Of a stretch of 64,000 nucleotides of DNA, positions 7,611-17,388 are shown piece after piece. The notes below the pieces were generated by a model that had not been told where the DNA came from, did no database searches, and saw only the letters and a list, made by a program, of their open reading frames with translations. The first letter of the stretch is position 1, and each line of letters starts with the position of its first letter. The DNA comes from CAYLLT01 sp964384465 (GTDB taxonomy: Bacteria > Planctomycetota > Phycisphaerae > UBA1845 > PWPN01), in NCBI GenBank assembly GCA_964384465.1, contig CAYLLT010000006.1, positions 1-64,000 on the forward strand. The letters are read 5' to 3'. Both the position numbers and the translations under genes were made by a program.

Positions 7611-10573
7611 TATGCCCGCTGATGACAGTCCTGACCGTGAACGGCGTGGCCGCTGCAGCCGCGAGTGCAGGTCAAGATGGTCAGACCATCGATCGTCAGC
7701 GTGAGATAGAACGACTCTCGCGGGTCGGCAGAGGGCAGTACGAGCCCACGCGGCTCAAGCCGATCGGCCAGCCGCGGGAATTGAAGTTCGATACGCATTT
7801 CGAGGAGACGGCGCCGGGCCGCAACAGCGCCGCCAACGAGTGGAGTGCCTACGGAGCCCTGCGGGACCGGGCCTTCAACAATATGGGCCGCGACCTGCGC
7901 GTGCGCTACCCGGCGTACGACCTGGTCTTCCGGATGTACGACGGCGAGCGGGAGATCGCGCCGGATTCGCTGAACAGTTTTCGGCTCGGTCTCGTGCGGC
8001 GGAATCTGCCGGCCATCGAGGCCAGGTGGGAGCACGACGGGCTGGCCTATGCAGTCAGCGTTATGGCGGTTCCGTTCGACGATCGCGGGGCGTACGACCT
8101 GTACAAGCTCGAGATCCGCAACCCGGGCGATCCCGGCGCGCCGGGACTGGACAGCAAGCTGGCGGTGGGGATGGATGGCCCGCCGGACATGCGGTTGGAG
8201 GGCAATGTGGTGCGCGGACTGGGCGATGCCCCATTCCTACTGATGGATCCCGGCGCGCCGGGACAGAGCACACGCCTGATCCACCGTGACTGGGGACTGT
8301 GCGACAAGCGGGCCAAGTCGTATGTCACCGGTGCCGGGCCGGGTCAGACCGAGGAGGCCATCAGCAGTACGCGGATCGGCAAGGACGGCTTGCCGGTGGT
8401 GTACCGGTTCAAGGCCAAGCCAGGCGAGAAATATACGGTGTATCTGGCGGCATCCCCGCACATCTCGAGGCTGCTCGGCGTGCCGCAGAAGCCGGGCGAC
8501 TTGATCTTCCAATATGACGTGGAGGGAGCACCGCCACAGACGGTGGACTTCTCCGAGTCCATCGCCAAGAAGAGCCGGCCGATCTGCGTGGAGTTCGACG
8601 GTGCACACGACGAAAACGGTGATGGATACGTCCAGGTCACGGCCGGCGTCGCCGCCAATTCGCGGATGAAACACACGCGGCTGAGCGCGATCTATGTTTT
8701 CCCGGCCGGTGCGAAGGTGGACGACGTGGCCGCAATCTGCAGCGGGTCGATGAACGGCAAATGCCTGCACCACATCAATGTGGGAGCAACACCCGAAGTG
8801 GGTGCGGCCAACCAGTGCTACGACCTCAGCGATGTCGGCCTGTGCAGGTTGGTGGCCAACATGGGCGGGACGATCGAGCCGGGCCAGACGAAAGCGATCT
8901 GGCTGAAGGTGCCGCCCATCCATCGCCGCGAGCCTGTGAGCATGGGCTCGTACGCGCACGCGTTTCTACAAGTGCTGCCGGGCGAGGCGGTCCCGCCGTT
9001 TGGCGCCGAGCAGATCGAACGTCTGCGAAATGTTGCCCCGCTCGCGGCTTGGCGACAAGTCACCGCCGAGTGGGATCAGTTCTTCAGCGGCATGGCCGGC
9101 ATCGAGACGCCGGATCCTATTCTGAAGGACATGTATACATCGCGCATGGCGACCCGCGCGATCCTGGATGTCCGGATCAGCGATGAGGTGTGGTTCAACG
9201 CTTGCAGCCCGTTCTTCTACTATGATTTCGCTTACCGTGACCAGGCGTACGTGGTCAACGCGTACGATCTGGCCGGCCTGCACAACCTGGCGGAGCGCCT
9301 GCTCAAAGTCTACTGCATGGAGGTCAAGGATGTGCCTGCCGGGCCGATCGCGTTCGGGGAGGTGCCGCTGCAACTGGGCATGCAGCCCGATGGCCTGTGG
9401 CTGACACGGCCGGGCCAGTTCGACGCCCAGGGTCAAAACATCTGGTGCCTGGTCGAGCACTACAAGCTGTCGGGTGATCGCGGATGGCTGGAGAAAACGG
9501 CCTATCCGTATGTCAAGCGCGGCGCCCAGTGGATCGTCCATTCCCGGCACAAGCACATGGCCGAGGTGAAGAACCCGAACGATCCGCGGTATGGCCTGAT
9601 CGAGCCGGGGGCGATGGAAGTGGCGGCCATGACCAAGGGCATGCACCATTACTACATGGACGCTTGGGCGATTCTCGGCTTGCGGGAGGCGGCGGATGCA
9701 GCGGTGAGCCTGGGACTTCGTGACGATGCTCGCCTCTTCGCCAGCGAGGCCGCCGATCTGAAAGCGGCCCTGCACCGTTCGATGGCCGCAACCTTCAAGC
9801 GTACCGGTCTCTACGAAGGATCCTTGTGGTTCGGTGTAGAGAACGAAGGGGAGGGTATGTACGGGTTCTGGGGGCACACGCCGCTGCTGTGGCCGACGCG
9901 ATCGCTCGATCCCCACGATCCGATGCTCACCGCCACGTGGCGAAACATGGAGCGCATGTCCAACCAGTGGGGCGGGGCCACGTTCAGCGAAGGCGCCGGC
10001 GGTTGCTGGCCGTACATCGGCGTAGACTGGGCGATCAGCTATATCCTCCGCGGAGAACCGGAGAAGACACTGGACTACTTCTGCGGCTTCACCGACACCG
10101 CGGGCGGGACGCTCAGTTGGGGCGAGGGGTACGACAACGCCAGGAACCTGGCCATGGGCGATCAGCCGCATTTCTGGGCCGACGCCCAATGGGTGAACTT
10201 GTATCGGCACCTTTTCGTGCTAGAAGATGGTAATACCCTCCTGCTCACGCCGGCGACGATGCGGCGGTGGTCGCGGCCGGGCTTTGGCGTCGCGCGGTTG
10301 CCGACTCACTTTGGAAACCTGGATCTGGCAGTGCGCCGGGCGGGGGAGGATGGGCAGACGATAGAGTACACGTTCAGATTGACGGCACAAGGCGATCAGG
10401 TGAAACGGCCGTTGGATAAGATCGTGGTGAATGCCCGAACGCCCAATGGTCGCGCGATTGCCGGTGCGATCATCAACGGCAAGGCGACGGACAACTACCT
10501 GGGCGAGCAGGTCATCATCCCCCATCCCGATCGCGAGCAGGAGTACCGCCTCCAGATCAAGTGGGTGGATTAA
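7577..10573 (+). CDS. Large secreted six-hairpin-type glycosidase
   Basis: This 998-residue protein has an N-terminal signal peptide (about 33 residues, ending after an Ala-rich stretch). The start follows gggagg at 9 bases. An N-terminal beta-rich half leads into an (alpha/alpha)6-type helical half from about residue 500 (FYYDFAYRDQAYVVNAYDLA, WCLVEHYKLSGDRGWLEKTA, GMHHYYMDAWAILGLREAAD). It ends with a small beta domain. This is the layout of GH15/GH63/GH78-like six-hairpin enzymes. An alpha-L-rhamnosidase role would fit the RhaT transporter nearby, but catalytic residues cannot be fixed by eye. It converges with the next gene, and the two stops overlap by four bases. Confidence 0.7.
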   Translation: MTLSVRSWTRMLCPLMTVLTVNGVAAAAASAGQDGQTIDRQREIERLSRVGRGQYEPTRLKPIGQPRELKFDTHFEETAPGRNSAANEWSAYGALRDRAFNNMGRDLRVRYPAYDLVFRMYDGEREIAPDSLNSFRLGLVRRNLPAIEARWEHDGLAYAVSVMAVPFDDRGAYDLYKLEIRNPGDPGAPGLDSKLAVGMDGPPDMRLEGNVVRGLGDAPFLLMDPGAPGQSTRLIHRDWGLCDKRAKSYVTGAGPGQTEEAISSTRIGKDGLPVVYRFKAKPGEKYTVYLAASPHISRLLGVPQKPGDLIFQYDVEGAPPQTVDFSESIAKKSRPICVEFDGAHDENGDGYVQVTAGVAANSRMKHTRLSAIYVFPAGAKVDDVAAICSGSMNGKCLHHINVGATPEVGAANQCYDLSDVGLCRLVANMGGTIEPGQTKAIWLKVPPIHRREPVSMGSYAHAFLQVLPGEAVPPFGAEQIERLRNVAPLAAWRQVTAEWDQFFSGMAGIETPDPILKDMYTSRMATRAILDVRISDEVWFNACSPFFYYDFAYRDQAYVVNAYDLAGLHNLAERLLKVYCMEVKDVPAGPIAFGEVPLQLGMQPDGLWLTRPGQFDAQGQNIWCLVEHYKLSGDRGWLEKTAYPYVKRGAQWIVHSRHKHMAEVKNPNDPRYGLIEPGAMEVAAMTKGMHHYYMDAWAILGLREAADAAVSLGLRDDARLFASEAADLKAALHRSMAATFKRTGLYEGSLWFGVENEGEGMYGFWGHTPLLWPTRSLDPHDPMLTATWRNMERMSNQWGGATFSEGAGGCWPYIGVDWAISYILRGEPEKTLDYFCGFTDTAGGTLSWGEGYDNARNLAMGDQPHFWADAQWVNLYRHLFVLEDGNTLLLTPATMRRWSRPGFGVARLPTHFGNLDLAVRRAGEDGQTIEYTFRLTAQGDQVKRPLDKIVVNARTPNGRAIAGAIINGKATDNYLGEQVIIPHPDREQEYRLQIKWVD

Positions 10574-11511
10574 CTGCTTTTTGTGTTTTCGTGATCTGCC
10601 TGGTTGAGTTCCACGTCACCGCATTTTTCCTGCGATGACCGCCAGGCGGCTTCGCAGAACGCGCAGATCTCCAGGGTCTCCTCGATCGGCACTGGCGGCT
10701 TGCGAGTCTGAAAGAATTTGGCCAGCTCGAAGACTAATCCGCCATAGATCGGCGTGTCCGCCGCCCGGGGAATTTCTTTGATGGCCTTCTCGCAAAGGAC
10801 GGACGCGCCATACTCGCCCTGGCCCTGGCGAATCCCGCGCATGGTACCCAATCGCCCGTCCGACCAGATGCCCACGGCCACGTCCCCGGCAGGCGTGCTC
10901 GAACAGCGCACCGTTTTGCAGCCCCGGCCCATGATGGCGTACAGAATCTCCACCCCGTGAATGCCGTACCAGAAAAAGCCTGGATTCGTCTTTTCCAGGT
11001 GAGCCGGTGAATAGGCGTCGCAGCCCTGCACCCGGCCGTACTTGTCCTTTTCCGCCAGAAACTTCTGAATGTTGGCATCGAAGCGCAGCGACGACGAACT
11101 GAAGCAGGGCAGCTTGTGCTGTTGGATGATCTTCACCATCTCTTTCGCATCGGCCAGGCTGGCGGCGAAGGGCTTGTCCACAAATACCGGCTTACCCGCT
11201 TCGGCCACCGCACGAAGCTCGGCCAAGTGCCGGCGGCCATCGACGCTTTCGATCATCACCACGTCCACCTGCTCGAGCAGTTCGGCGATGGAGGCAGTCA
11301 TTTTGACGCCCCATCTTTCGGAGAGAATTCTCTTGTACTCTTTGATTCGCTCGACACTGTATGGCATATCCGGGCTAAAAGATGGGTAAGCCGCTGCCAC
11401 CTTCACTCCGGGCACGTGCCCCTTCGCCTTCTCATCGTGGAACATCTCGGTAAACACTGTGCAATGGGAAGTATCGCATCCAATGATGCCCGCTCGAATG
11501 GTCTCTGACAT
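10570..11511 (-). CDS. Cytoplasmic Gfo/Idh/MocA family oxidoreductase
   Basis: This 313-residue protein has no export signal, unlike the Tat-type relative at 4166-5485. The N-terminus has a Rossmann-type start (IRAGIIGCDTSHC). The EKP-equivalent reads VFVDKPFAAS, so the lysine-proline pair is kept and the glutamate is replaced by aspartate. The C-terminal half is a beta-rich substrate domain (FFWYGIHGVEILYAIMG). It probably acts on a sugar or sugar acid after import. It is divergent from the large secreted protein at 11642, and the shared 130-bp spacer should hold both promoters. Confidence 0.8.
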   Translation of the reverse strand: MSETIRAGIIGCDTSHCTVFTEMFHDEKAKGHVPGVKVAAAYPSFSPDMPYSVERIKEYKRILSERWGVKMTASIAELLEQVDVVMIESVDGRRHLAELRAVAEAGKPVFVDKPFAASLADAKEMVKIIQQHKLPCFSSSSLRFDANIQKFLAEKDKYGRVQGCDAYSPAHLEKTNPGFFWYGIHGVEILYAIMGRGCKTVRCSSTPAGDVAVGIWSDGRLGTMRGIRQGQGEYGASVLCEKAIKEIPRAADTPIYGGLVFELAKFFQTRKPPVPIEETLEICAFCEAAWRSSQEKCGDVELNQADHENTKSS

Positions 11512-11641
11512 CAGTGGCCTCCTTGGTCACTCGTGTACAAAACTCGCAACCGGATTATATCTGAAACTGACATTGCGAAGGGGATCTTGCTATCGCTCCT
11601 GCGGCGCTGGATGTAAAATCCATTCTAACTGGTTGGCTGAC

Positions 11642-14600
11642 ATGACGGCTACGACTCATTTCCTCAGTTTCTTTCTTGCCACGCTTGCGGGTGTGCCCGA
11701 AGTTGCAGCATCGGGACCGGCACAAGGTCGGCGTGTCTTCGGTTTCCTGTACGAGGGAGAATCCACGGCCGACATTCGCATCGTTGCGGAGTGGAGCAAG
11801 GAGCAGGGCTATACCGTCGAATTCGTCTCGCCATTTCCGGAGGGGCGATTCAAGGCGCAAAATCGGGACGGCTGGGTTCAACTTGCGGACTACGCTCTGC
11901 TGTGGCTCGACCTGGAGGGGACGGAGGATCCAACGAATACGGCCGAAGCCCTGCTTTTGCCCGCGGCCTGGACGGATCCGGCCTGTCGCAGCGTCATGCT
12001 CGCCTTCATCAAGGCCGGTGGGACGCTGGTCGTCGCTCAACAGGCACTGCGTTATCCGGTTGATCTTGGCATCGAGAACGTCCTGCCCATCGGGGGGATC
12101 GTCTGGGTCTGCCCGCAGACCGCAAGCTGGCGCATGACCGCCGACGGCGACGGCCGGGGTCAGGCGGGAACCGATCTGCGCCACCCCACCGGCCGCCGCT
12201 TTCGCCTCTTGTATCGCTTCTCGAAAAACAAGCCGCGGCACGCCGAAATGCCGGCTCCCTCCGGAAAGTGGACCGACATCTACGAAACCGTCCGGTGGGA
12301 CGTCGGCAAGGGTCGGATCTACGGCTTGAGCCTTCCGCTTTTGCTCGCGCAAGCCGACGCGATCAGGGATGCCGCCGCATCGCTGGCCACCACCATCTAC
12401 CGCAAGGCCGGCGTGACGCCCGATCCGGAATTGGCCGCCCAAGTTAGGAGGTATAAGGAACTAACGCATAAGCTACGACTGGAGCAGGACCTTAAGCTGA
12501 CCGGCGTGCAAGGCATGGCGACCGTCGGGGACACAATCGACCAGGGTCCGTATGCCCGCCTGACTGCGGACGGTTTTGTCATCGGCAACACGCAGATCGA
12601 ACGCCGCGTGGCCCTTGCTCCGCACATCCATACCGTCTCGATCTGGAACAAGCTTACCGGCGAAGCGATCCCAACCGGCTCGGCCGAGTTCCGGCTCACC
12701 TTCGGCGAGAGGACGCAGTCGCTGAACCTCTTGCCAGGTGACTTTCAACTGAGCGGCCGGCCGGAGATCAGCGGCACGGCCGACGGAGTCCGCGTCACTC
12801 TTTCGTTCCAATCCCGCCGCGGCGGGATCGCCCCCGTGCTGCGCTTGCGGCTCAACTATCTGGCCGACCGGCAGCCAGAACTGGCCAAATCACTCCAAGT
12901 GACAAACCTCTCCGGCCAGGACCTCTTTCTGCGCGAGGTCTGGCTCGACGCATTACGCTTCGGTGAAACCGTCGAAGTTATCCCGTACGAGCTGTTCGCC
13001 GCCTTCGCCCGCACCAAGGCCGGCTCGCTGTGGCTTTGCCAGTCACTCCCTTACAGTGTTCCGTCCGCCGGCGCCGCTGACCGATACATTGGCATCGCCT
13101 ATCCGCCCTGTGAACCGCTGGCGGCGGGGGCCACCTACGCTGCCGAGACGTCCTACCTCACCGCCGTCAAGCGGAGTGGCCGGATGCATGGCCCGTGGGG
13201 AAAGGAACATCAATTCTCCAGCTACGGTGATTTTGGCAATCCGACCTTGCCCCTGGACTTGGCCGAGATCGAGTCGTGCGTCGACTTCATCGATCGGCAT
13301 GGCGTGCAAACCCGGCGGGCCTTCTCCCTCTACCACTCCTATCACGACTACGCCGTCACCGGCCTGACCAACTTCCTACCTTATACCAAGGGTCCCGGCA
13401 GCGGCTTGAACGCGAACAAGGAGTGGATGGACCTCGCCGCGGCCTACGGCGTGCGAACGTATGCCCTGTATCCCGAATGCAACTCATGGGTGCCCGCGGC
13501 TCAGGAGATGCTGGCGAACGAACTCGTTCCCTACCTGGCATCGCTGGGCATGGATACGCAGATCTGGTTTTCGAGTTACTCGGCTGGCTGGTACGGCCAG
13601 GGGTTATTCGGCGGCCGCGAATGGAAGAACTATCGCAAGAAAGAGGACCAGGACTACTGGCTCGAACACTTCTCGCCTCTGTTGCGCAAGTATCATGGCA
13701 CATCCACCTGGGCGGACCAAGGCCACGCCTTCATTGACCGTGCCTACGACCAGTCGCTCGGTTACCCCGGCCGCCTGCCGCTTAGTCCGCACATCTATAA
13801 GGAGTTCAAGGGCTGGCAGCGGATCGTGGACACGTTGCGAAAGGATAACCCAGACCTGGCCTGGGGCAACGCGCACTTGGGCAACGCTCAGGCGCCGCTG
13901 TTCTGCGGCATCAATAGCTTTCACTACTGGTGCGAGCCAGCTAATACCTCTTGCGGGCCGATGGGCTCGATGGATCGATACCCGGCGACTTCGCGGATCA
14001 AGGCGGCCGCCGATGCCTACCGCCGCGAGCAATACTGGGCGTTGATGGAACGTTTTGTCCCGCTGCGCTTCAGCCTCGGACTGGTGAACTACCAGATCAG
14101 CACCGTCCAATTCACCGAGCCGGTGGGCGAACCCATCACGCAGCATTTCCGCTACCTGCTGCTTGCGAACCTCGCTCTGCACCCAACCATCGCCCTGTGG
14201 GGCCTGAAATCCATGACCGACCGCGGATACTTTGGCCCGCGAGAGCAGTCGATCTGCCGCGAGTGGATCAAATTCGCCGAAATGCACGCCGAGGAGCTGT
14301 ACCAACGGCCCCGCATCCTGGCCGGCGAACCGGGTTACGGCAAGGTCGAGGTCTATTCGTACGGCGACCGCGGCAACGGGTGGGTGTTCTTCATCAACCC
14401 GCATTACCTGTCGCAAACCGTCACCTTCTCGGTGAATGAGACGAGCGGTTTCGGCGGCCCCGGCAAGGCGGGCGGGCAGGATGGTTATACCATCCAGGAG
14501 AGCACGCCGTACAAACGGTGGCGCATGTTCGGCGGCGCGCCGGTCGTCCACGCCGGCGATTCGTTCGAGATCGACGTGCCGGCTTATACAGTTGTACTGC

Positions 14601-15295
14601 TGAGACTAGCGCCGCCGGACACGGCCTGGGCCGGACAGAAGACCATCCTCGCGGGTGCCGAGCCGGCACCGGGAGGCGGCATTACTGCATTACCCGGGGA
14701 GCACGTCGAGTGGGCCGAGTTCGACGTGACCAAACCCAATGTTCCAAAGATGCTGCGATCGGGCAGCGGTGTCGTGTCAGGCGGCAATCCCCGCATTGAG
14801 ATCAAGCAATGGCGTGTGCGGGAAGGGGAGCTGGAAGACAACCTGGGCGGCGGTTTCGAGGGCGGCAGCCAAGTCCGTTTCCAAGCCTCGCCGAGCATCG
14901 GCAAGAACTTCGCACTGCAGGATTTCACGGGCGCGGCGATCTGGGACCTGGCCGTGGATCCAGTCGTCCAGCGTGGTGCGGTGGAACTGTCGCAATTACA
15001 GCCGATCGTCCGGCAGAGGCAATCCAGCGGTCAGGCCGATCGAACGTCGGCCACGGGGGGCCGACGCTACTGGCTCGCCTCTGACTTTGCGCTGGATCAG
15101 CTTCCAAAGCAACCGATCGTCTACCTGCAGATCGCCGTACCGGAGCGAGCAACCATGAAAGCCTGGATCAACAGTACGCCGCAGGAGTGCACCAAGACGT
15201 TCAACGACTGGGCTGTACTCAAGCCGAGCGGCCTGCGAGTTGGGGGTAATACCCTGCTCGTCTGGATGAGAGGGAACCAATCGGCTTCAGGGTAG
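11642..15295 (+). CDS. Very large secreted carbohydrate-active protein, family not recognised
   Basis: This 1217-residue protein starts at ATG 11642, where a clear signal peptide begins (MTATTHFLSFFLATLAG); longer in-frame starts run under the divergent promoter region and encode no signal. Residues about 30-280 look like a class-I-amidotransferase/ThuA-like flavodoxin fold (RVFGFLYEGESTADI, ADYALLWLDLEG, GGTLVVAQQAL). A middle beta-sandwich leads to a probable TIM barrel at about 550-900 (VRTYALYPECNSW, AWGNAHLGNAQAPLFCGIN). A C-terminal beta part is jelly-roll-like. Alpha-galactosidase or GH36/GH42-like enzymes are conceivable, but I cannot assign a family. It is followed at 107 bp by another secreted protein, probably as one operon. 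Confidence 0.6.
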   Translation: MTATTHFLSFFLATLAGVPEVAASGPAQGRRVFGFLYEGESTADIRIVAEWSKEQGYTVEFVSPFPEGRFKAQNRDGWVQLADYALLWLDLEGTEDPTNTAEALLLPAAWTDPACRSVMLAFIKAGGTLVVAQQALRYPVDLGIENVLPIGGIVWVCPQTASWRMTADGDGRGQAGTDLRHPTGRRFRLLYRFSKNKPRHAEMPAPSGKWTDIYETVRWDVGKGRIYGLSLPLLLAQADAIRDAAASLATTIYRKAGVTPDPELAAQVRRYKELTHKLRLEQDLKLTGVQGMATVGDTIDQGPYARLTADGFVIGNTQIERRVALAPHIHTVSIWNKLTGEAIPTGSAEFRLTFGERTQSLNLLPGDFQLSGRPEISGTADGVRVTLSFQSRRGGIAPVLRLRLNYLADRQPELAKSLQVTNLSGQDLFLREVWLDALRFGETVEVIPYELFAAFARTKAGSLWLCQSLPYSVPSAGAADRYIGIAYPPCEPLAAGATYAAETSYLTAVKRSGRMHGPWGKEHQFSSYGDFGNPTLPLDLAEIESCVDFIDRHGVQTRRAFSLYHSYHDYAVTGLTNFLPYTKGPGSGLNANKEWMDLAAAYGVRTYALYPECNSWVPAAQEMLANELVPYLASLGMDTQIWFSSYSAGWYGQGLFGGREWKNYRKKEDQDYWLEHFSPLLRKYHGTSTWADQGHAFIDRAYDQSLGYPGRLPLSPHIYKEFKGWQRIVDTLRKDNPDLAWGNAHLGNAQAPLFCGINSFHYWCEPANTSCGPMGSMDRYPATSRIKAAADAYRREQYWALMERFVPLRFSLGLVNYQISTVQFTEPVGEPITQHFRYLLLANLALHPTIALWGLKSMTDRGYFGPREQSICREWIKFAEMHAEELYQRPRILAGEPGYGKVEVYSYGDRGNGWVFFINPHYLSQTVTFSVNETSGFGGPGKAGGQDGYTIQESTPYKRWRMFGGAPVVHAGDSFEIDVPAYTVVLLRLAPPDTAWAGQKTILAGAEPAPGGGITALPGEHVEWAEFDVTKPNVPKMLRSGSGVVSGGNPRIEIKQWRVREGELEDNLGGGFEGGSQVRFQASPSIGKNFALQDFTGAAIWDLAVDPVVQRGAVELSQLQPIVRQRQSSGQADRTSATGGRRYWLASDFALDQLPKQPIVYLQIAVPERATMKAWINSTPQECTKTFNDWAVLKPSGLRVGGNTLLVWMRGNQSASG

Positions 15296-15402
15296 CAGAT
15301 ACACCCTCTCTTTGTGCAAGATACGCACAGAAGACACTGCTTGAGAGCAGTGGCACGTGGGTGTGAGGCGTTGCCGGCAGCAGAATAAAACCGGACAATG
15401 CC

Positions 15403-17361
15403 GTGATGCAACCACGCGGATTCACTGTTCCACTGCGTGATCGGATCATCGGCGGGCTGGTGCTCTGCACGAGCCTGGCGTGGGCGGAGGACTACCGGCT
15501 GACGCAGGCCGGATGGACACTCCGAGTCGATGCGTCAGGCAACATGGTTGCCTTGGCCGACCAGCAGGGGCGCCAACTGATCCGCTCCGACTTGGGCGAC
15601 AACCGAATTCGGGTCGCGCTGGTGCCGGCGGGTAAGAGCGCTGCGGACGTAGCGGACGCGGATCTGATCCCGGCGCGCCGGGACGACCGGCCCAAATCGG
15701 TCTTGCCGGGGGTTGATCGGCTGCTGTTCACCTATTCACTGGCCCCCGAGATGATGCTCAAGCTTCGCTACGAGATCATCTTCACGCGGATCGGCGGATT
15801 CACCACGCTCCAGCGGCAGGTCACTTTGGAGGGGATCTCCACTACCGTCCAGTCGGATGTGTTGCTCGTGGTCGGTAACAACCTGACGTTGCCCGCGGAG
15901 CAACATGGCGTCTTCGTGCCGCGCATCGACGGGTTGGGCGAACGCCTCGAGACACTGCCGGACCGCCAGTGGGCTTGGCTGCTGGGCGGAGAACCGCGCC
16001 GGCCGGCGGCGGTTCCGAACGAGCGGCTGGCTGTCCCCGTTTTATCCGAATGGAACGGCGGAACGGATCTGCGTCTGACCCACATCGCGGATCCGTTCTT
16101 CACCACCGGCATGCGCCTGGCCGATCCGGCCCGCAAGCGCAACGGCGAGTTCAATTGCGTCTACTTGGGGACCAAGGTGCCGTTTTCGCGGTCCGAGAGA
16201 CGAACTTTCTCCACCGTTCTTCACGAAGGCGGCGATGAGACGGCGATGAAGGCCTGGTACGCGATCGGCCTGTTCGGCATTCCCGAAGGACCCGACTGGC
16301 TGCACGACGTGGCCTGGCAACACTACGACTACCTCAGCCACGGCGGAAAGGGGTGGTTCGAGGACATCGATGCTCTGGACAAGCTGATCCCACGGTCTGA
16401 CCGTTCCAGGATCCTGCTGACGATCCACGGCTGGTATGACATGCTCGGCCGGTACACGTTCAACGAGAAGACCCGGCGGCTCGACGACGAATGGACCGCC
16501 TTTCCCAACGCGGCGAAGATGAAGGATAAGGGATTTGCCACGCTGGACTCCGTGCGGATGTCCAAGACCGAGTTGCACCGCCGGATCCGCTACGCCAAAG
16601 ACCGGGGCTTTCGGGTCTGCCTCTACTTCGCCGACGGCATGACCGCGTGCGAAGGGGCCGCCGACATCTATGCTCCCGATGAGGTGCTCGCCTCCGGCGG
16701 CTGGGTCGGTCCGGACACGGTGGGTAAACCCTACATGCAGAACCCGTCACATCCGCGGGTGTACCGCCGCTACCTGGACTATCTAACCGCACTGATGAAC
16801 GAATATGGCCATGATCTCGATGCGCTGGTCTGGGATGAGACCTTTCATGTGCGTTGGAACGCGATTGGCAAACAGCCCAAACCTGACTATGCTGCCGTGA
16901 AGATGATGACTCTCGCGAGACAATGCACGCAGCAGGTGACGCTCATGCAGCCGCAGTGCGCGCTGCTGGCTAGCGACGACCTGGGACTGACCAGCGATGG
17001 CAAGACTTACTGGACGGAAATGCCGCCGTACGCAATTGTGATGCACGGCACCTATCAGGACAGCCACGCCCAGCCGGAGACCTGGCCGTATGGCCTGTTC
17101 CCGAACCTGCGGAACGTGTTGTGGTCGTGCAACTGGCAGGCGGTGACGCACTGGGACTACACCGAGTTCGGGATGAAGCATTACGATACGCCGGTGGCCA
17201 CGTCGAACGGCTATCAAGACGATAAAGGGATCGCCCGGCTGACGCCCGCGCAGCGCGAGGCGTTGTTGGTGTTGTTCAACGAGCGCAAGGGTCGGCGTCA
17301 GCAATTGCGCTGGCTGACGGGTCCGCCGCCGGTTTTCATGCCCGCCTCGCCCCAACCTTGA
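15403..17361 (+). CDS. Secreted carbohydrate-active protein, family not recognised
   Basis: This 652-residue protein has a signal peptide (IIGGLVLCTSLAWAED). Residues 25-280 are a beta-sandwich (WTLRVDASGNMVALADQQGR, QVTLEGISTTVQSDVLLVVG). Residues 290-600 look like a TIM barrel with strands ending in acidic residues: ILLTIHGWYDMLG, FRVCLYFADGMTAC, LDALVWDETFHV. The VWDE segment is a candidate catalytic site because it matches the strand-end acid layout of GH-D and GH31-like enzymes. It follows the 1217-residue protein and precedes the convergent rhamnose transporter gene. Confidence 0.55.
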   Translation: MMQPRGFTVPLRDRIIGGLVLCTSLAWAEDYRLTQAGWTLRVDASGNMVALADQQGRQLIRSDLGDNRIRVALVPAGKSAADVADADLIPARRDDRPKSVLPGVDRLLFTYSLAPEMMLKLRYEIIFTRIGGFTTLQRQVTLEGISTTVQSDVLLVVGNNLTLPAEQHGVFVPRIDGLGERLETLPDRQWAWLLGGEPRRPAAVPNERLAVPVLSEWNGGTDLRLTHIADPFFTTGMRLADPARKRNGEFNCVYLGTKVPFSRSERRTFSTVLHEGGDETAMKAWYAIGLFGIPEGPDWLHDVAWQHYDYLSHGGKGWFEDIDALDKLIPRSDRSRILLTIHGWYDMLGRYTFNEKTRRLDDEWTAFPNAAKMKDKGFATLDSVRMSKTELHRRIRYAKDRGFRVCLYFADGMTACEGAADIYAPDEVLASGGWVGPDTVGKPYMQNPSHPRVYRRYLDYLTALMNEYGHDLDALVWDETFHVRWNAIGKQPKPDYAAVKMMTLARQCTQQVTLMQPQCALLASDDLGLTSDGKTYWTEMPPYAIVMHGTYQDSHAQPETWPYGLFPNLRNVLWSCNWQAVTHWDYTEFGMKHYDTPVATSNGYQDDKGIARLTPAQREALLVLFNERKGRRQQLRWLTGPPPVFMPASPQP

Positions 17362-17388
17362 TTGAGGGCTCGGAAGTCTCAAGCCGTT

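Noticed and set aside
8966..10210. Long minus-strand open frame of 414 codons
   Set aside because: Antisense to the well-supported secreted glycosidase at 7577-10573. His/Arg/Gly-rich composition typical of antisense frames in GC-rich DNA; no motif.
13604..14551. Minus-strand frame of 315 codons
   Set aside because: Antisense shadow of the 1217-residue secreted protein; no signal, motif or ribosome binding site.
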